Source of the DNA: MPNP01 sp026709725
GTDB taxonomy: Bacteria > Pseudomonadota > Alphaproteobacteria > Rhodobacterales > Rhodobacteraceae
NCBI GenBank assembly: GCA_965200805.1
Contig: OZ241384.1
Location: 1,984,001-2,048,000 of the forward strand
Length of the DNA stretch: 64,000 nt
Direction of reading: 5' to 3'
Each line of letters starts with the position of its first letter. Position 1 is the stretch's first letter. Shown here one piece after another: positions 25,532 to 33,863 of the stretch. Position numbers and translations under genes: made by a program. Under the pieces are notes generated by a model, which was not told where the DNA came from, searched no databases, and saw only the letters and a program-made list of their open reading frames with translations.

Positions 25532-26485
25532 ATGAAGGCAGCATTCCAGATGGACCCTGTTGCCGGGCTGGACATCACAGGTGACAGTACGTTTCGACTG
25601 GCACTTGAGGCTGAAGCGCGCGGTCATGAGCTGCTTCACTACACGCCCGGGAATCTCTGGTATGAGAATGGTGCGGTCCGGGCACGAGGCAACTGGATGA
25701 CGGTCGAAAGAGTGGTGGGGCGACACTATCGATTCACAGACGAGGCCGATGTCAATTTGAATGATATGGACGTGGTGTGGCTGCGTCAGGATCCGCCCTT
25801 TGACATGTCGTATATCACGACAACGCACCTGCTTGAGATGCTGGATCCCGCCACGCTCGTCTTCAACAATCCATTCTGGGTCCGGAACTGTCCGGAAAAA
25901 CTCGCTGTTCTGAACCATGCTGACCTCATGCCGCCCACCATGATCGCTCGAACACGCTCAGCCATTGATGCATTTCGCAATCTCCACCGCGATATCATCC
26001 TCAAGCCTCTCTATGGCAATGGTGGTGCCGGGATCTTTCGGCTCGGTCCCGATGATCAGAATATCAACGCACTCCTTGAACTGGTCCTGGCAGAGAGCGG
26101 CCTCCCGGTGATCGTGCAGAAATTCATTCCCGCCATCGAAGAGGGTGACAAGCGCATCATCCTCGTTGACGGTCGACCGGTGGGGGCAATCAACCGTCTG
26201 CCTCCACCCGATGATGTGCGGGCCAATATCCATGTCGGCGGCCGTGCCGTTCCGGCTGACCTGACCGAAGGCGATCATGCCATCTGTGATCGGCTTGCAG
26301 CCGATTTGCGACAGAAGGGGCTGCTCTTTGCGGGCATTGATGTCATCGGCGGCCTTCTGACCGAGATCAACATCACCTCACCGACCGGTATCGTGGAGCT
26401 GGAGACATTCACGGGCATCAATGCTGCCGAAGCCCTCTGGGTCGAAATCGAGGCGCGACATGCGCGCATGAGCACTGGCGGCTGA
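25532..26485 (+). CDS. gshB: Glutathione synthetase
   Basis: GshB joins gamma-glutamylcysteine and glycine with ATP. The 317-residue protein has the N-terminal MKAAFQMDPVAGLDITGDST, the substrate domain VWLRQDPPFDMSYITTTHLL, ATP-grasp elements DIILKPLYGNGGAGIFRLG and VQKFIPAIEEGDKRIILVDG, and the metal-binding end EINITSPTGIVELE. The length matches E. coli GshB (316). The start follows AGGGGG (25517-25522). Confidence 0.96.
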   Translation: MKAAFQMDPVAGLDITGDSTFRLALEAEARGHELLHYTPGNLWYENGAVRARGNWMTVERVVGRHYRFTDEADVNLNDMDVVWLRQDPPFDMSYITTTHLLEMLDPATLVFNNPFWVRNCPEKLAVLNHADLMPPTMIARTRSAIDAFRNLHRDIILKPLYGNGGAGIFRLGPDDQNINALLELVLAESGLPVIVQKFIPAIEEGDKRIILVDGRPVGAINRLPPPDDVRANIHVGGRAVPADLTEGDHAICDRLAADLRQKGLLFAGIDVIGGLLTEINITSPTGIVELETFTGINAAEALWVEIEARHARMSTGG

Positions 26486-26617
26486 CACCTGTCGCCAGCC
26501 TCACTCGAAAGGGAAGCCCGCAGGATACGCATTACCGGCCCGTGACTGCAACAGACCACAACGCCCTGACCTGTCGCATCCGGGCTCTTGACGGCCCTGC
26601 GCCTGTCAGGTGTTTCC

Positions 26618-26641
26618 GGGGGGGGGGGGGGGGGGGGGGGG
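26618..26641 (+). repeat. Homopolymer of 24 G
   Basis: An uninterrupted run of 24 G residues lies between two convergent genes, 132 bp after gshB and 37 bp beyond the stop of the phosphatase gene on the other strand. It is outside any supported coding region. Such a tract is expected to be unstable in replication and sequencing. Confidence 0.95.
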
Positions 26642-26678
26642 ATGTCATGTGCGACGGCAAAACCCGGATGGAAAAATT

Positions 26679-27317
26679 TCATGTGCGATTGGCTTGTGCT
26701 GATTGCGGCTCGGTATCGAATGTCTCATTGAGACTGACAACATGCCAACCATCCGCATCGCAGACAAATCGTGAGAGTGACAGTGTTTCAATGGTCGGCG
26801 GAGACCCGATCTGCCGGAATCGATCTTCCCGGTCGATCCGCCTGACATGCATGTAATGGGACATGATGACGCCAAAATGGGCAACTGCGACAAGCGGTCG
26901 ACCCGGATGGGCAGCAACGAGTGCCCCGATGGCGTTTGCCACCCTCTGTGTCAAATCAAGCCAGCGTTCGCCGCCGGGCGGGTGGGCGCTGAAGGGGTTT
27001 TCCCAGAATGCCCGTGACCGCGTTCCATCCTGCGCGGCGATTTCGTCCGGGGTTCGTCCTTCCCAGTCCCCGAAATTTATTTCGCGCAAATCCCGGTGAT
27101 CTGCCAGGCGTTCGCGTGTCTTCGAGAAGACATCACCTGTCCGGCGGGCCCGCTTGAGATCAGAAGAGACGACGACGGCATCCCCGGGCAAGTGGGCATC
27201 AAGCCGCCTGAGCATGTCATGCATGGAAAGGTCGCAATCAATGTCCGTCCATCCACAGATCTTTCCTGTTCCGGTTGGACCATGCCGTATCCAGTACAGC
27301 TCTGCCGGGCGTATCAT
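26679..27317 (-). CDS. Histidine phosphatase family protein, possible alpha-ribazole phosphatase
   Basis: About 212 residues from an ATG at 27317. The phosphohistidine motif is YWIRHGPTGTGKICGW (RHG), followed by VVSSDLKRARRTGD, the acid EINFGDWEGRTPDEIAAQDG, and the second histidine in VAVAHFGVIMSHY. The start overlaps the cobU stop by 4 bp (ATGA), so the two genes are coupled. That pairing suggests a CobC-like role in removing the 5'-phosphate of alpha-ribazole during cobalamin assembly. A general phosphoglycerate-mutase-like role cannot be excluded. Confidence 0.85.
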   Translation of the reverse strand: MIRPAELYWIRHGPTGTGKICGWTDIDCDLSMHDMLRRLDAHLPGDAVVVSSDLKRARRTGDVFSKTRERLADHRDLREINFGDWEGRTPDEIAAQDGTRSRAFWENPFSAHPPGGERWLDLTQRVANAIGALVAAHPGRPLVAVAHFGVIMSHYMHVRRIDREDRFRQIGSPPTIETLSLSRFVCDADGWHVVSLNETFDTEPQSAQANRT

Positions 27318-27835
27318 CGGGGCAGGGGCCCCTTGAGGGCGACCGGGAGACCTGCCACCACCAGAATGACTGATTCGGCACATCTGGCCAGCTTTTGGTT
27401 TGTCTGCCCAAGCAGCGTCACGAAGCGGCGACTGAGCGCACCCGTGGGCATCACGCCTGACCCCGCTTCATTGCTTACCAGATAGGTATCACCCTTCCGC
27501 GCCTTGATGGCAGCCAGGAATTGATCGACATGCACCTCAATGCCGCCATCGGGATCAACGAGAAGATTGGTTAGCCAAGTCGGGATGCACTCAACCAGCA
27601 CGGCCTCATCCGCTGAGCAGGATTTCAGGGCCCTGCCAAGATCCCGTGCCTCCTCGAGTGTTCGCCACCGCTCACCGCGCCGCATCCTGTGCGCCCTGAT
27701 CTTGGCGTGCATCTCATCGTCAATCGCCTCCGAGGTGGCGATATAGACCATTGCCGAACCTGATCCATCCATGATCCCTTCCACATACTCCGACTTTCCG
27801 GAGCCAACACCGCCGATAACGAGCGTAACTGTCAC
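27314..27835 (-). CDS. cobU: Adenosylcobinamide kinase / adenosylcobinamide-phosphate guanylyltransferase
   Basis: 173 residues from a GTG at 27835. The N-terminal P-loop is VTLVIGGVGSGKSEYVEGIM (GxxxxGKS), followed by VYIATSEAIDDEMHAKIRAH with the RRGERWRTLEE guanylyl-binding segment, then LVECIPTWLTNLL and TYLVSNEAGSGVMP. These match CobU/CobP, which phosphorylates adenosylcobinamide and then transfers GMP to it. The frame runs 46 codons further upstream without family-like sequence. It lies 15 bp downstream of ilvE on the same strand. Confidence 0.9.
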   Translation of the reverse strand: MTVTLVIGGVGSGKSEYVEGIMDGSGSAMVYIATSEAIDDEMHAKIRAHRMRRGERWRTLEEARDLGRALKSCSADEAVLVECIPTWLTNLLVDPDGGIEVHVDQFLAAIKARKGDTYLVSNEAGSGVMPTGALSRRFVTLLGQTNQKLARCAESVILVVAGLPVALKGPLPR

Positions 27836-27849
27836 GATGGGGGTGGTGG

Positions 27850-28731
27850 TCAGGTGCGAACCAGTTGGGAATAGGCGGAAACCATCTCGCTGGTGATGGC
27901 ACCGATGGCAAATCGATAGGGTCCGATCGTTTTCACAGGCTGAACCTCGGCAGCAGTCCCGGTGAGCCAGCACTCTTCAAAGTCGGTCATCTCCTCAGGA
28001 AGGATATGGCGCTCATGGATTGTGATGTTGCGCTTCTTGAGCAGTGAAATGACAGTCTGTCGCGTGATGCCATCAAGGAAGCAGTCCGGGAGGGGCGTGT
28101 GAACCTCACCATCCTTGACAAAGAAGATATTGGCACCGGTGGCTTCGGCAACATAGCCCCGGTAATCGAACATCAGGGCATCAGAGCAGTTCTTCTTCAT
28201 GGCTGCATGTTTGGCAATGGTGCAGATCATGTAAAGGCCCGAAGCTTTGGCATGACAGGGGATGGTGTCGGGGCTTGGGCGTTGCCACCTGGATATATCA
28301 AGCACGACGCCCGTTTCATCAGTCCCGTAGTATCGCCCCCACTCCCAGGTCGCAATCGCCAGACGGCATGGATTCTTGATGGAAGCAACCCCCATATCCT
28401 CACCGTCGGCCCGCCATGCGATCGGGCGGACATAGGCATCGACAAGATTGTTCCTGCGGAGTGCATCCGCCTTGGCCTGCTCAATTTCCTCGACCGTGTA
28501 GTGGATATCAATATCAAGCTGCCGGGCCGATTCGATGAGCCGTTCCGTATGCAGGCGTGAGGCAAAAATCGTGCCGTTATAGGCGCGCTCTCCCTCGAAG
28601 ACCGAGGATCCATAATGCATGGCATGGGTCAGAATGTGGATACGGGCATCACGCCAGTCGATAAACTCGCCATCCAGCCAGATCGACCCTTCACGTTCAC
28701 CGTAGCCTGTTGCAGGTGGGCTCATGGACAT
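27850..28731 (-). CDS. ilvE: Branched-chain amino acid aminotransferase
   Basis: 293 residues, class IV PLP aminotransferase. The N-terminus has IWLDGEFIDWRDARIHILTH and HYGSSVFEGERAY. The PLP lysine is in CHAKASGLYMICTIAKHAAM (K near 160), and the family signature is DALMFDYRGYVAEATGANIF. IlvE makes leucine, isoleucine and valine from their keto acids. The length fits the family (about 300). It is divergent from petP; the spacer contains a palindrome and a TTGACA box reading towards ilvE. Confidence 0.95.
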   Translation of the reverse strand: MSMSPPATGYGEREGSIWLDGEFIDWRDARIHILTHAMHYGSSVFEGERAYNGTIFASRLHTERLIESARQLDIDIHYTVEEIEQAKADALRRNNLVDAYVRPIAWRADGEDMGVASIKNPCRLAIATWEWGRYYGTDETGVVLDISRWQRPSPDTIPCHAKASGLYMICTIAKHAAMKKNCSDALMFDYRGYVAEATGANIFFVKDGEVHTPLPDCFLDGITRQTVISLLKKRNITIHERHILPEEMTDFEECWLTGTAAEVQPVKTIGPYRFAIGAITSEMVSAYSQLVRT

Positions 28732-28800
28732 TCCTCTATCGATCTGTCGGAATTCTGATGAATTGTCAGTCAGCGGGGGCTAGTAATTCCGACTTGGAAT

Positions 28801-28815
28801 GTCAATATTATTGAC
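28801..28815. promoter_or_regulatory. Palindrome GTCAATATTATTGAC in the ilvE-petP spacer
   Basis: The 7+1+7 palindrome is perfect. Its complement contributes the TTGACA hexamer (28805-28800) reading towards ilvE, so a bound dimer would cover that -35 box. A second inverted repeat, ATTCC-N5-GGAAT (28786-28800), lies next to it. MarR-family regulators bind such short AT-rich palindromes, and one is encoded 40 bp away. The site is seen; the binding is inferred. Confidence 0.5.
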
Positions 28816-28854
28816 CTATTCAGTTTCCTGAACCACCAAACGGGCGGAAGGGAT

Positions 28855-29364
28855 ATGGCCTACGCAAGCACCCCAAGGAACGAGATCTCCGTCGAACCCA
28901 GGTATTTGACAGATGATCAGTTGCGCCGGGCGATTGAGGCGGTTTTCTTTTCTTATCAGCGTATCTTTTATGACCCTGATCGAATTTTGCAGGTTTACGG
29001 ATATGGACGGGCGCACCATCGTGCCCTGCATTTCATCTGCTTTCGGACGGATGTCACGGTCACCGGATTGCTTGATCTGCTTGGCGTTACGCGACAATCC
29101 CTGAACCGCGTCCTCCGGGAACTCCAGAATGACGGGATGCTTGATATGAGAATCGACACGCATGACCGGCGCCGTCGAATCATCTGTCTCACGCCGCGAG
29201 GCGAGACATTGGCAAGCGAGCTGTTCGCGGCCCAGCGTGATCGTTTGCGCAAGGCATTTCGCCAGGCCGGTTCGGAAGCCGTTGGCGGATTCAGGGCTGT
29301 CATGGAGGCAATCGCCATGGGTGAGGATGCCCGAATCAGTGGGGATCTTGAGCGTGGCTCCTGA
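28855..29364 (+). CDS. petP: MarR-family regulator, PetP-like
   Basis: 169 residues. The winged helix-turn-helix covers about residues 60-120 (VTGLLDLLGVTRQSLNRVLR, then DMRIDTHDRRRRIICLTPRG, the wing with the DxRxR-type basic stretch). The N-terminus IEAVFFSYQRIFYDPDRIL and the following response regulator match the petP-petR pair described in Rhodobacter capsulatus. It overlaps petR by 11 bp, implying coupling. It may control the divergent ilvE or itself through the adjacent palindrome. Confidence 0.83.
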   Translation: MAYASTPRNEISVEPRYLTDDQLRRAIEAVFFSYQRIFYDPDRILQVYGYGRAHHRALHFICFRTDVTVTGLLDLLGVTRQSLNRVLRELQNDGMLDMRIDTHDRRRRIICLTPRGETLASELFAAQRDRLRKAFRQAGSEAVGGFRAVMEAIAMGEDARISGDLERGS

Positions 29365-30058
29365 GATTGATGCGCCTCACATCCTCTTTGTTGATGACGA
29401 TCTGCGGATCCGGCAATTGCTGCAGGCATTTCTGCGAGACAATGGCATGCACTGCACGACGGCAGAGAGTGCAGCCGAGGCAAAGGATCTGCTCGGCCTC
29501 TTCGCATTTGATCTCGTCATCTCTGACATCATGATGCCCGGGCAGGACGGGATATCGCTGACCAGTGAAATCTGCGAGACCCTGCAAACGCCGGTCATGA
29601 TTATCTCGGCGCTCGGAACATCAAGCCAGAACCGGAACAGGGGACTTGCCGCCGGGGCAGATGACTATGTCACCAAACCCTATGACCCCGACGAGATTGT
29701 CTATCGTATACGCAATATCCTCAAGCGTATACCGGAAGAGAAAAGCGGTCCGCTCCGGCTTGGCCCGCTGGCCTACAGTACGGAGCGGCGAGAATTGACC
29801 CGCAACGGGGAGAATATTCCTCTGACGGATACGGAAAACCGTGTCCTCTACAGACTGGCCATCAATGCCAATCACCCGTTGAGCCGCAGGGAACTGGGTG
29901 AGGGTGAGGACAACCAGCCCGACACGCATTCGGATCGATCTGTCGATATTGCCGTTTCACGGTTGCGACGGAAACTCGAAGCATCCCCACGCAATCCCCG
30001 CTACCTCAAGACGGTTCGCAACAAAGGATACATCCTCCTGCCTGAACCGTTGCCCTGA
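29354..30058 (+). CDS. petR: OmpR-family response regulator, PetR-like
   Basis: 234 residues from a GTG at 29354. The receiver domain has the acidic pocket FVDDD, phospho-acceptor aspartate in LVISDIMMPGQDGISL, the switch threonine/serine region VMIISALG and lysine in DDYVTKPYDPDEI. The C-terminal winged helix has LTDTENRVLYRLAINAN and RSVDIAVSRLRRKLEASPRN with LKTVRNKGYIL. No histidine kinase gene is adjacent, as in the Rhodobacter locus. The open frame upstream of 29354 is petP in another frame. Confidence 0.9.
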   Translation: MAPEIDAPHILFVDDDLRIRQLLQAFLRDNGMHCTTAESAAEAKDLLGLFAFDLVISDIMMPGQDGISLTSEICETLQTPVMIISALGTSSQNRNRGLAAGADDYVTKPYDPDEIVYRIRNILKRIPEEKSGPLRLGPLAYSTERRELTRNGENIPLTDTENRVLYRLAINANHPLSRRELGEGEDNQPDTHSDRSVDIAVSRLRRKLEASPRNPRYLKTVRNKGYILLPEPLP

Positions 30059-30084
30059 CCCCTTGCGGGGCGTGCCCGAACTGA

Positions 30085-30717
30085 TTCAGGCCACACAATC
30101 TCACCGGGGTCGTTCCAGCGATGTTGCCGTGTGGCGGCGGCCATCCTGCATATCTTCAGCAAGGAGCGCAGGGCATCGATTTGTCGTGCTGTTGCCCTGA
30201 GCGGCGCATCGCGGAATGACAACCGATCACCCTCAAGAGCGTTTATCGCTGTGACGGGAGAAACGGCATCCGCCATGTTGACGTGAAACATCCCAAGCCA
30301 GTCGTGCACGAAAGTGTTTGCAGGAGCAGGTCTGAGCGGACCCTTCCCTGTCGTTGCAAGGGAGAACTCTCCCTAGGCCCGGACTGTCAGAATGCATTCC
30401 CGTCGGGCCGTCCGTCCCGGAAGATTCCCGGCCCGCACATGCCTCTTTCCGGTATCACGGTCAACAGCACAGATGAGCACATTTGCATCGATTCACAACC
30501 GCCTCTCAATGATCATGGATCTCGCGGTCATTGGGTTCCTTGCGCCTGATCCGGAGGCCTCTGACCATTTGAAGATCAGTTGACTGATCAGATGTGTGAG
30601 GCATCAATTTGTCAATCGGATGCCCCGCCGCGGGATCAGCACGGACCCGCCCTGCCTGATCGTCTTGATCAGTCCGGAGACTTCCTGATTGGCAGCCGTC
30701 AGGGAGACGCTCTGCAT
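30085..30717 (-). pseudogene. Decayed Phd-type antitoxin / PIN-domain toxin operon
   Basis: On the minus strand an antitoxin-like start at 30717 reads MQSVSLTAANQEVSGLIKTI and then GGSVLIPRRG, typical of Phd/YefM. After a frameshift its end NPMTARSMIIERRL is recognisable up to about 30495. The toxin follows directly: IDANVLICAVDRDTGKRHVR, ECILTVRA, an in-frame TAG, GEFSLATTGKG, then ALEGDRLSFRDAPLRATAR, which fits the PIN-domain order with the D-A-N and RLSFxDAxLxATA motifs. No ATG precedes the toxin frame. At least three lesions mean neither gene should be functional. Confidence 0.68.
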
Positions 30718-30841
30718 GGGGTCTTTCCTGTATGCTGCAAGGGTCCGGTTGCGGCCAGTCTCTTTCAGGCATGCTGGTTTGTGCGGCGCAGCGGCCCGGA
30801 CAGTTGCGTTCATGTGAGCCGAAATCAGCCGGGCAGTCGGA

Positions 30842-31174
30842 TCAGGAAGCCGGCTCTTTGCCCGTTGCCGAATGCCCCCGGACATCCGGTCGGATGTGAC
30901 CGGAAAGCTGGTCGGGTGTCACGGGAGGTCCGGTCGCGGAAGCAGCGAATCCCGCTGCGATCATGTCCTCCGGTGAAGCAGTCGTTGGGCAATCGTTCGG
31001 CCTGACGCCTGAGACGTTTGTTGCAACAGTTTTGATGGGGATCGTCGAGAGATTCCCGTGTGGCGGGTTCAATGTCGCTTCGGCGACGGGTGTCGCCGAC
31101 ACCGCCGTCAGTCCGATGCCAATGGTTGTCGCCGACACGACAATTGCCATGCCCCGCCATCTTGTCATCAGCAC
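30842..31174 (-). CDS. Hypothetical small secreted protein (doubtful)
   Basis: A 110-residue frame that begins with a plausible signal peptide (RWRGMAIVVSATTIGIGLTA, cleavage near VAEA) and continues as low-complexity Pro/Thr/Ala-rich sequence without a recognised domain. It lies upstream of the decayed antitoxin in the same direction. Another minus-strand frame overlaps it completely. I list it only because of the signal-like start; it may not be a gene. Confidence 0.22.
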   Translation of the reverse strand: MLMTRWRGMAIVVSATTIGIGLTAVSATPVAEATLNPPHGNLSTIPIKTVATNVSGVRPNDCPTTASPEDMIAAGFAASATGPPVTPDQLSGHIRPDVRGHSATGKEPAS

Positions 31175-31453
31175 AGGGGCGGCATGCCCGACCTCAATCC
31201 AGGGTCCACAAACAGCCTGACATTCAACACGCTTGCAGGGGGGCTGGGCAGAGGGTGGAACCTCTTCGCATGATCAGTGGTGATCGGTTCGCATTTTTCT
31301 CTGAACATCACTATACGTGCAGGCAGAATGTCTTTTGCATCGGATGTGTGTCGCTGGAACCGCTTGAATGTGGACTGATGCATCGGCCTTTGTCGCATCG
31401 TGCAATTTTCCTGCCGGAGCCAATCGTCATGACAGGGGACGGTCAAGGATAAA
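31175..31453. other. Leader region of the HDAC-xseB-ispA operon
   Basis: No gene is visible. The operon promoter must lie here or further left, but I could not identify boxes with confidence. Confidence 0.35.
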
Positions 31454-32389
31454 ATGAGCACACTCCTTCTTTCCCATGATGATTGCCTGCGGCACGAAAC
31501 ACCATCTGGTCATCCGGAGCGGGTTGCGCGTCTTGAGGTCTTGAATGAACGCCTCTCTTCGAAGGACTATATATCGCTGTTGCGCGAGGATGCCCCGCTT
31601 GCCGAACGGCGTCATCTCGAATACTGCCATCCGTCATCCTATATCGACAGGATAGAGGCCCTGGTGCCAAACGCTGGCTATGCCAGTATTGATGGCGATA
31701 CGCATCTTTCACCCGGGTCATGGAACGCATCGCTGCGGGCCGTTGGTGCCTGTACACGGGCTGTTGACATGGTTGTTGCAGGTGCGGCGACCAATGCGTT
31801 CTGTGCCGTGCGGCCACCGGGACATCATGCCGAAACGTCCCGTGCCATGGGGTTCTGTGTTTTTGGAACGGTGGCGATCGGTGCCCGTCATGCCATGGTC
31901 GAGCATGAGCTTGAGAGCGTGGCCATCGTTGATTTTGATGTGCATCATGGCAATGGGACCAGCGATCTCGTCTGGGATCATGAGCGGATTGTCTTTGCTT
32001 CAACGCATGAATGGGGAATTTTTCCCGGCAGTGGAGCGCCCGATGAGCAGGGCCGATATGGACAGATCATCAATATGCCGCTGCGGCATGCCTCAGGGAG
32101 TGAGGAATTCCGTGAAGCCTTTGCCGTGATTCTTGATCGACTGGATGCCGCGCGACCGGAATTGATTCTGGTATCGGCAGGTTTTGATGCCCATTACCGG
32201 GACCCGCTTGCTTCATTGAGACTTGAGGCAGACGATTTTGCCTGGGCAACTGAATCCCTCTGTGACATCGCGGATGCCCATGCTGACGGTCGCCTGGTGG
32301 CATCTCTGGAGGGTGGATATGATCTTGAGGGTTTGACAGAATCAGCCTCGGCTCATATCACGGTGCTTATGAACAGGAGTCAGGCATGA
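31454..32389 (+). CDS. Histone deacetylase family protein
   Basis: 311 residues of the arginase/deacetylase superfamily (bacterial HDAC-like, acetoin-utilisation and acetylpolyamine hydrolase group). Zn and catalytic residues are visible: CAVRPPGHHAETSRAMGFCV (His-His pair), VAIVDFDVHHGNGTSD (DxH metal ligands), LVSAGFDAHYRDPLASL (second metal aspartate) and SLEGGYDLEGL (catalytic tyrosine region). It overlaps xseB by 4 bp (ATGA at 32386). The HDAC-xseB-ispA order recurs in alphaproteobacteria; the true acetylated substrate is unknown. Confidence 0.92.
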   Translation: MSTLLLSHDDCLRHETPSGHPERVARLEVLNERLSSKDYISLLREDAPLAERRHLEYCHPSSYIDRIEALVPNAGYASIDGDTHLSPGSWNASLRAVGACTRAVDMVVAGAATNAFCAVRPPGHHAETSRAMGFCVFGTVAIGARHAMVEHELESVAIVDFDVHHGNGTSDLVWDHERIVFASTHEWGIFPGSGAPDEQGRYGQIINMPLRHASGSEEFREAFAVILDRLDAARPELILVSAGFDAHYRDPLASLRLEADDFAWATESLCDIADAHADGRLVASLEGGYDLEGLTESASAHITVLMNRSQA

Positions 32390-32634
32390 ATGAACACGAG
32401 ATTGAAAGCAGCCCCCCGGATTCGAATGCGATCGGCACCATGACATACGAAGAAGCTCTGAATCAGCTCGAGTCAACCATCAGCGAGCTGGAGGATGGCA
32501 AGGCGCCCCTTGCCAGGACCGTGGAGCTGTTTGAGCGCGGGTGCCAGTTGCGGGATCATTGCGAAAAACTGCTGACAGATGCCCAGGGGCGGATTGACAG
32601 GATTGTCGCCACCGGGAGCTCCAGGGCGGTGTAG
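32386..32634 (+). CDS. xseB: Exodeoxyribonuclease VII small subunit
   Basis: 82 residues with the XseB two-helix signature TYEEALNQLESTISELEDGK, PLARTVELFERGCQLRDHCE and KLLTDAQGRIDRI. XseB subunits bind the large subunit XseA and regulate degradation of single-stranded DNA. The length is normal. The start overlaps the HDAC-like gene. The next gene looks like a divergent copy. Confidence 0.95.
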   Translation: MNEHEIESSPPDSNAIGTMTYEEALNQLESTISELEDGKAPLARTVELFERGCQLRDHCEKLLTDAQGRIDRIVATGSSRAV

Positions 32635-32640
32635 AGATCG

Positions 32641-32994
32641 ATGTCTGATCTGCCTCAGAATGAGAAGAAATCCGACCCGTTGAAGAATCGCGCAGACATG
32701 AATGTCTCGGAAGACGAATTCCGTGACGCCCTTGATGCGATAGCCGATCAGGATTTTTCAACGTCACTGAACAGGCTGGAGAAAGTCATTCACACCCTGA
32801 CGCATGAGAACAACACCTTGGCCCGCATGCAGCAATTGGTCAGGTACGGCCTCAGTTTACAGGTCCATTGTGAGACATTCCTGCTTGATCGTCACTCCCC
32901 TCCCGTTGTTCTCACGCTGGATGAGCAGGGGAATCCATCAGGCAACAAGCCGCTTCCTGACCCCCTGAGTCGATCATGCATGACACCCAATTGA
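32641..32994 (+). CDS. XseB-like paralogue, divergent
   Basis: 117 residues. The central part aligns with XseB position by position: DFSTSLNRLEKVIHTLTHEN corresponds to TYEEALNQLESTISELEDGK, and TLARMQQLVRYGLSLQVHCE to PLARTVELFERGCQLRDHCE. It adds a charged 40-residue N-terminal extension and a Pro-rich tail. It starts 6 bp after xseB and overlaps ispA by 19 bp, so it is embedded in the operon. It may be a second small subunit, a regulator or a decaying duplicate; the similarity is mine by eye. Confidence 0.65.
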   Translation: MSDLPQNEKKSDPLKNRADMNVSEDEFRDALDAIADQDFSTSLNRLEKVIHTLTHENNTLARMQQLVRYGLSLQVHCETFLLDRHSPPVVLTLDEQGNPSGNKPLPDPLSRSCMTPN

Positions 32995-33863
32995 CTTTTC
33001 GCGACTATCTGCGGACAACGGCACAAACGATTGATTCCGCCATCCAGCGACGCCTGTCATCCCTGCCGGACGGACAGCTCTCCGGCCCCATAAACCACAC
33101 CCTCAAGGGCGGAAAACGCATGCGGGGATTTCTGGCTATGGAAAGTGCCAGAATCCATGGAGTTGACCCGGAGCATTCTCTTGCATGCGCTGTTGCGATT
33201 GAACTGATTCATGCCTACTCGCTGGTGCATGATGATTTGCCGTGCATGGACGATGATCCATTGCGACGGGGACAGCCAACAGTCCACGTCAAGTGGGATG
33301 AAGCCACTGCAGTTTTGGTCGGCGATGCACTGCAATCACTCGCCTTCGAGGTGTTGCTGGATCCGGCGGGCATTCCGGATGCGGATCTTCGTTCAAATCT
33401 TGCCCTCAGCCTGGCCCAGAGGTCTGGTGTTGCGGGGATGGCGGGAGGTCAGGCACTGGATATCAGTGCTGAAAGTGACCGGGATCCACCAACCGTTGAG
33501 GACATTCTTGAGCTCCAGCGACTGAAGACGGGGGCATTGATTGTCTGGTCCGCTGCTTCTGGCCCTATTCTCGCTCGTGAAGATCCTGCTGCGATGCTTG
33601 CCTATGCCGAGGCACTTGGAGTGGCGTACCAGGTTGCCGATGATCTGCTTGATCACACCGGCAACACACAGCAACTCGGCAAGACTGCCGGCAAGGATGC
33701 TGAGGCGGGCAAGGCCACCCTGGTCGGACTTTTGGGGGGAAGCAGGGCCCGTGAATGGGCCGATGCACTGGCGGCGAAAGCACTTGATGCACTCAAGCCC
33801 TATGGAGACAGGGCACACATGCTGGCCGAGGCCATTGCATTTACTGTCCGGCGGAAGCGTTAG
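32976..33863 (+). CDS. ispA: Farnesyl diphosphate synthase (short-chain polyprenyl synthetase)
   Basis: 295 residues. The first aspartate-rich motif is DDLPCMDDDPLRRG, the second YQVADDLLDHTG. The N-terminal GGKRMRGFLAMES and RLKTGALIVWSA complete the family pattern. It condenses IPP with DMAPP and GPP to FPP for quinones and undecaprenyl phosphate. The start at 32976 lies inside the XseB-like gene. A dxs gene, which often follows, is not found here. Confidence 0.95.
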   Translation: MHDTQLTFRDYLRTTAQTIDSAIQRRLSSLPDGQLSGPINHTLKGGKRMRGFLAMESARIHGVDPEHSLACAVAIELIHAYSLVHDDLPCMDDDPLRRGQPTVHVKWDEATAVLVGDALQSLAFEVLLDPAGIPDADLRSNLALSLAQRSGVAGMAGGQALDISAESDRDPPTVEDILELQRLKTGALIVWSAASGPILAREDPAAMLAYAEALGVAYQVADDLLDHTGNTQQLGKTAGKDAEAGKATLVGLLGGSRAREWADALAAKALDALKPYGDRAHMLAEAIAFTVRRKR

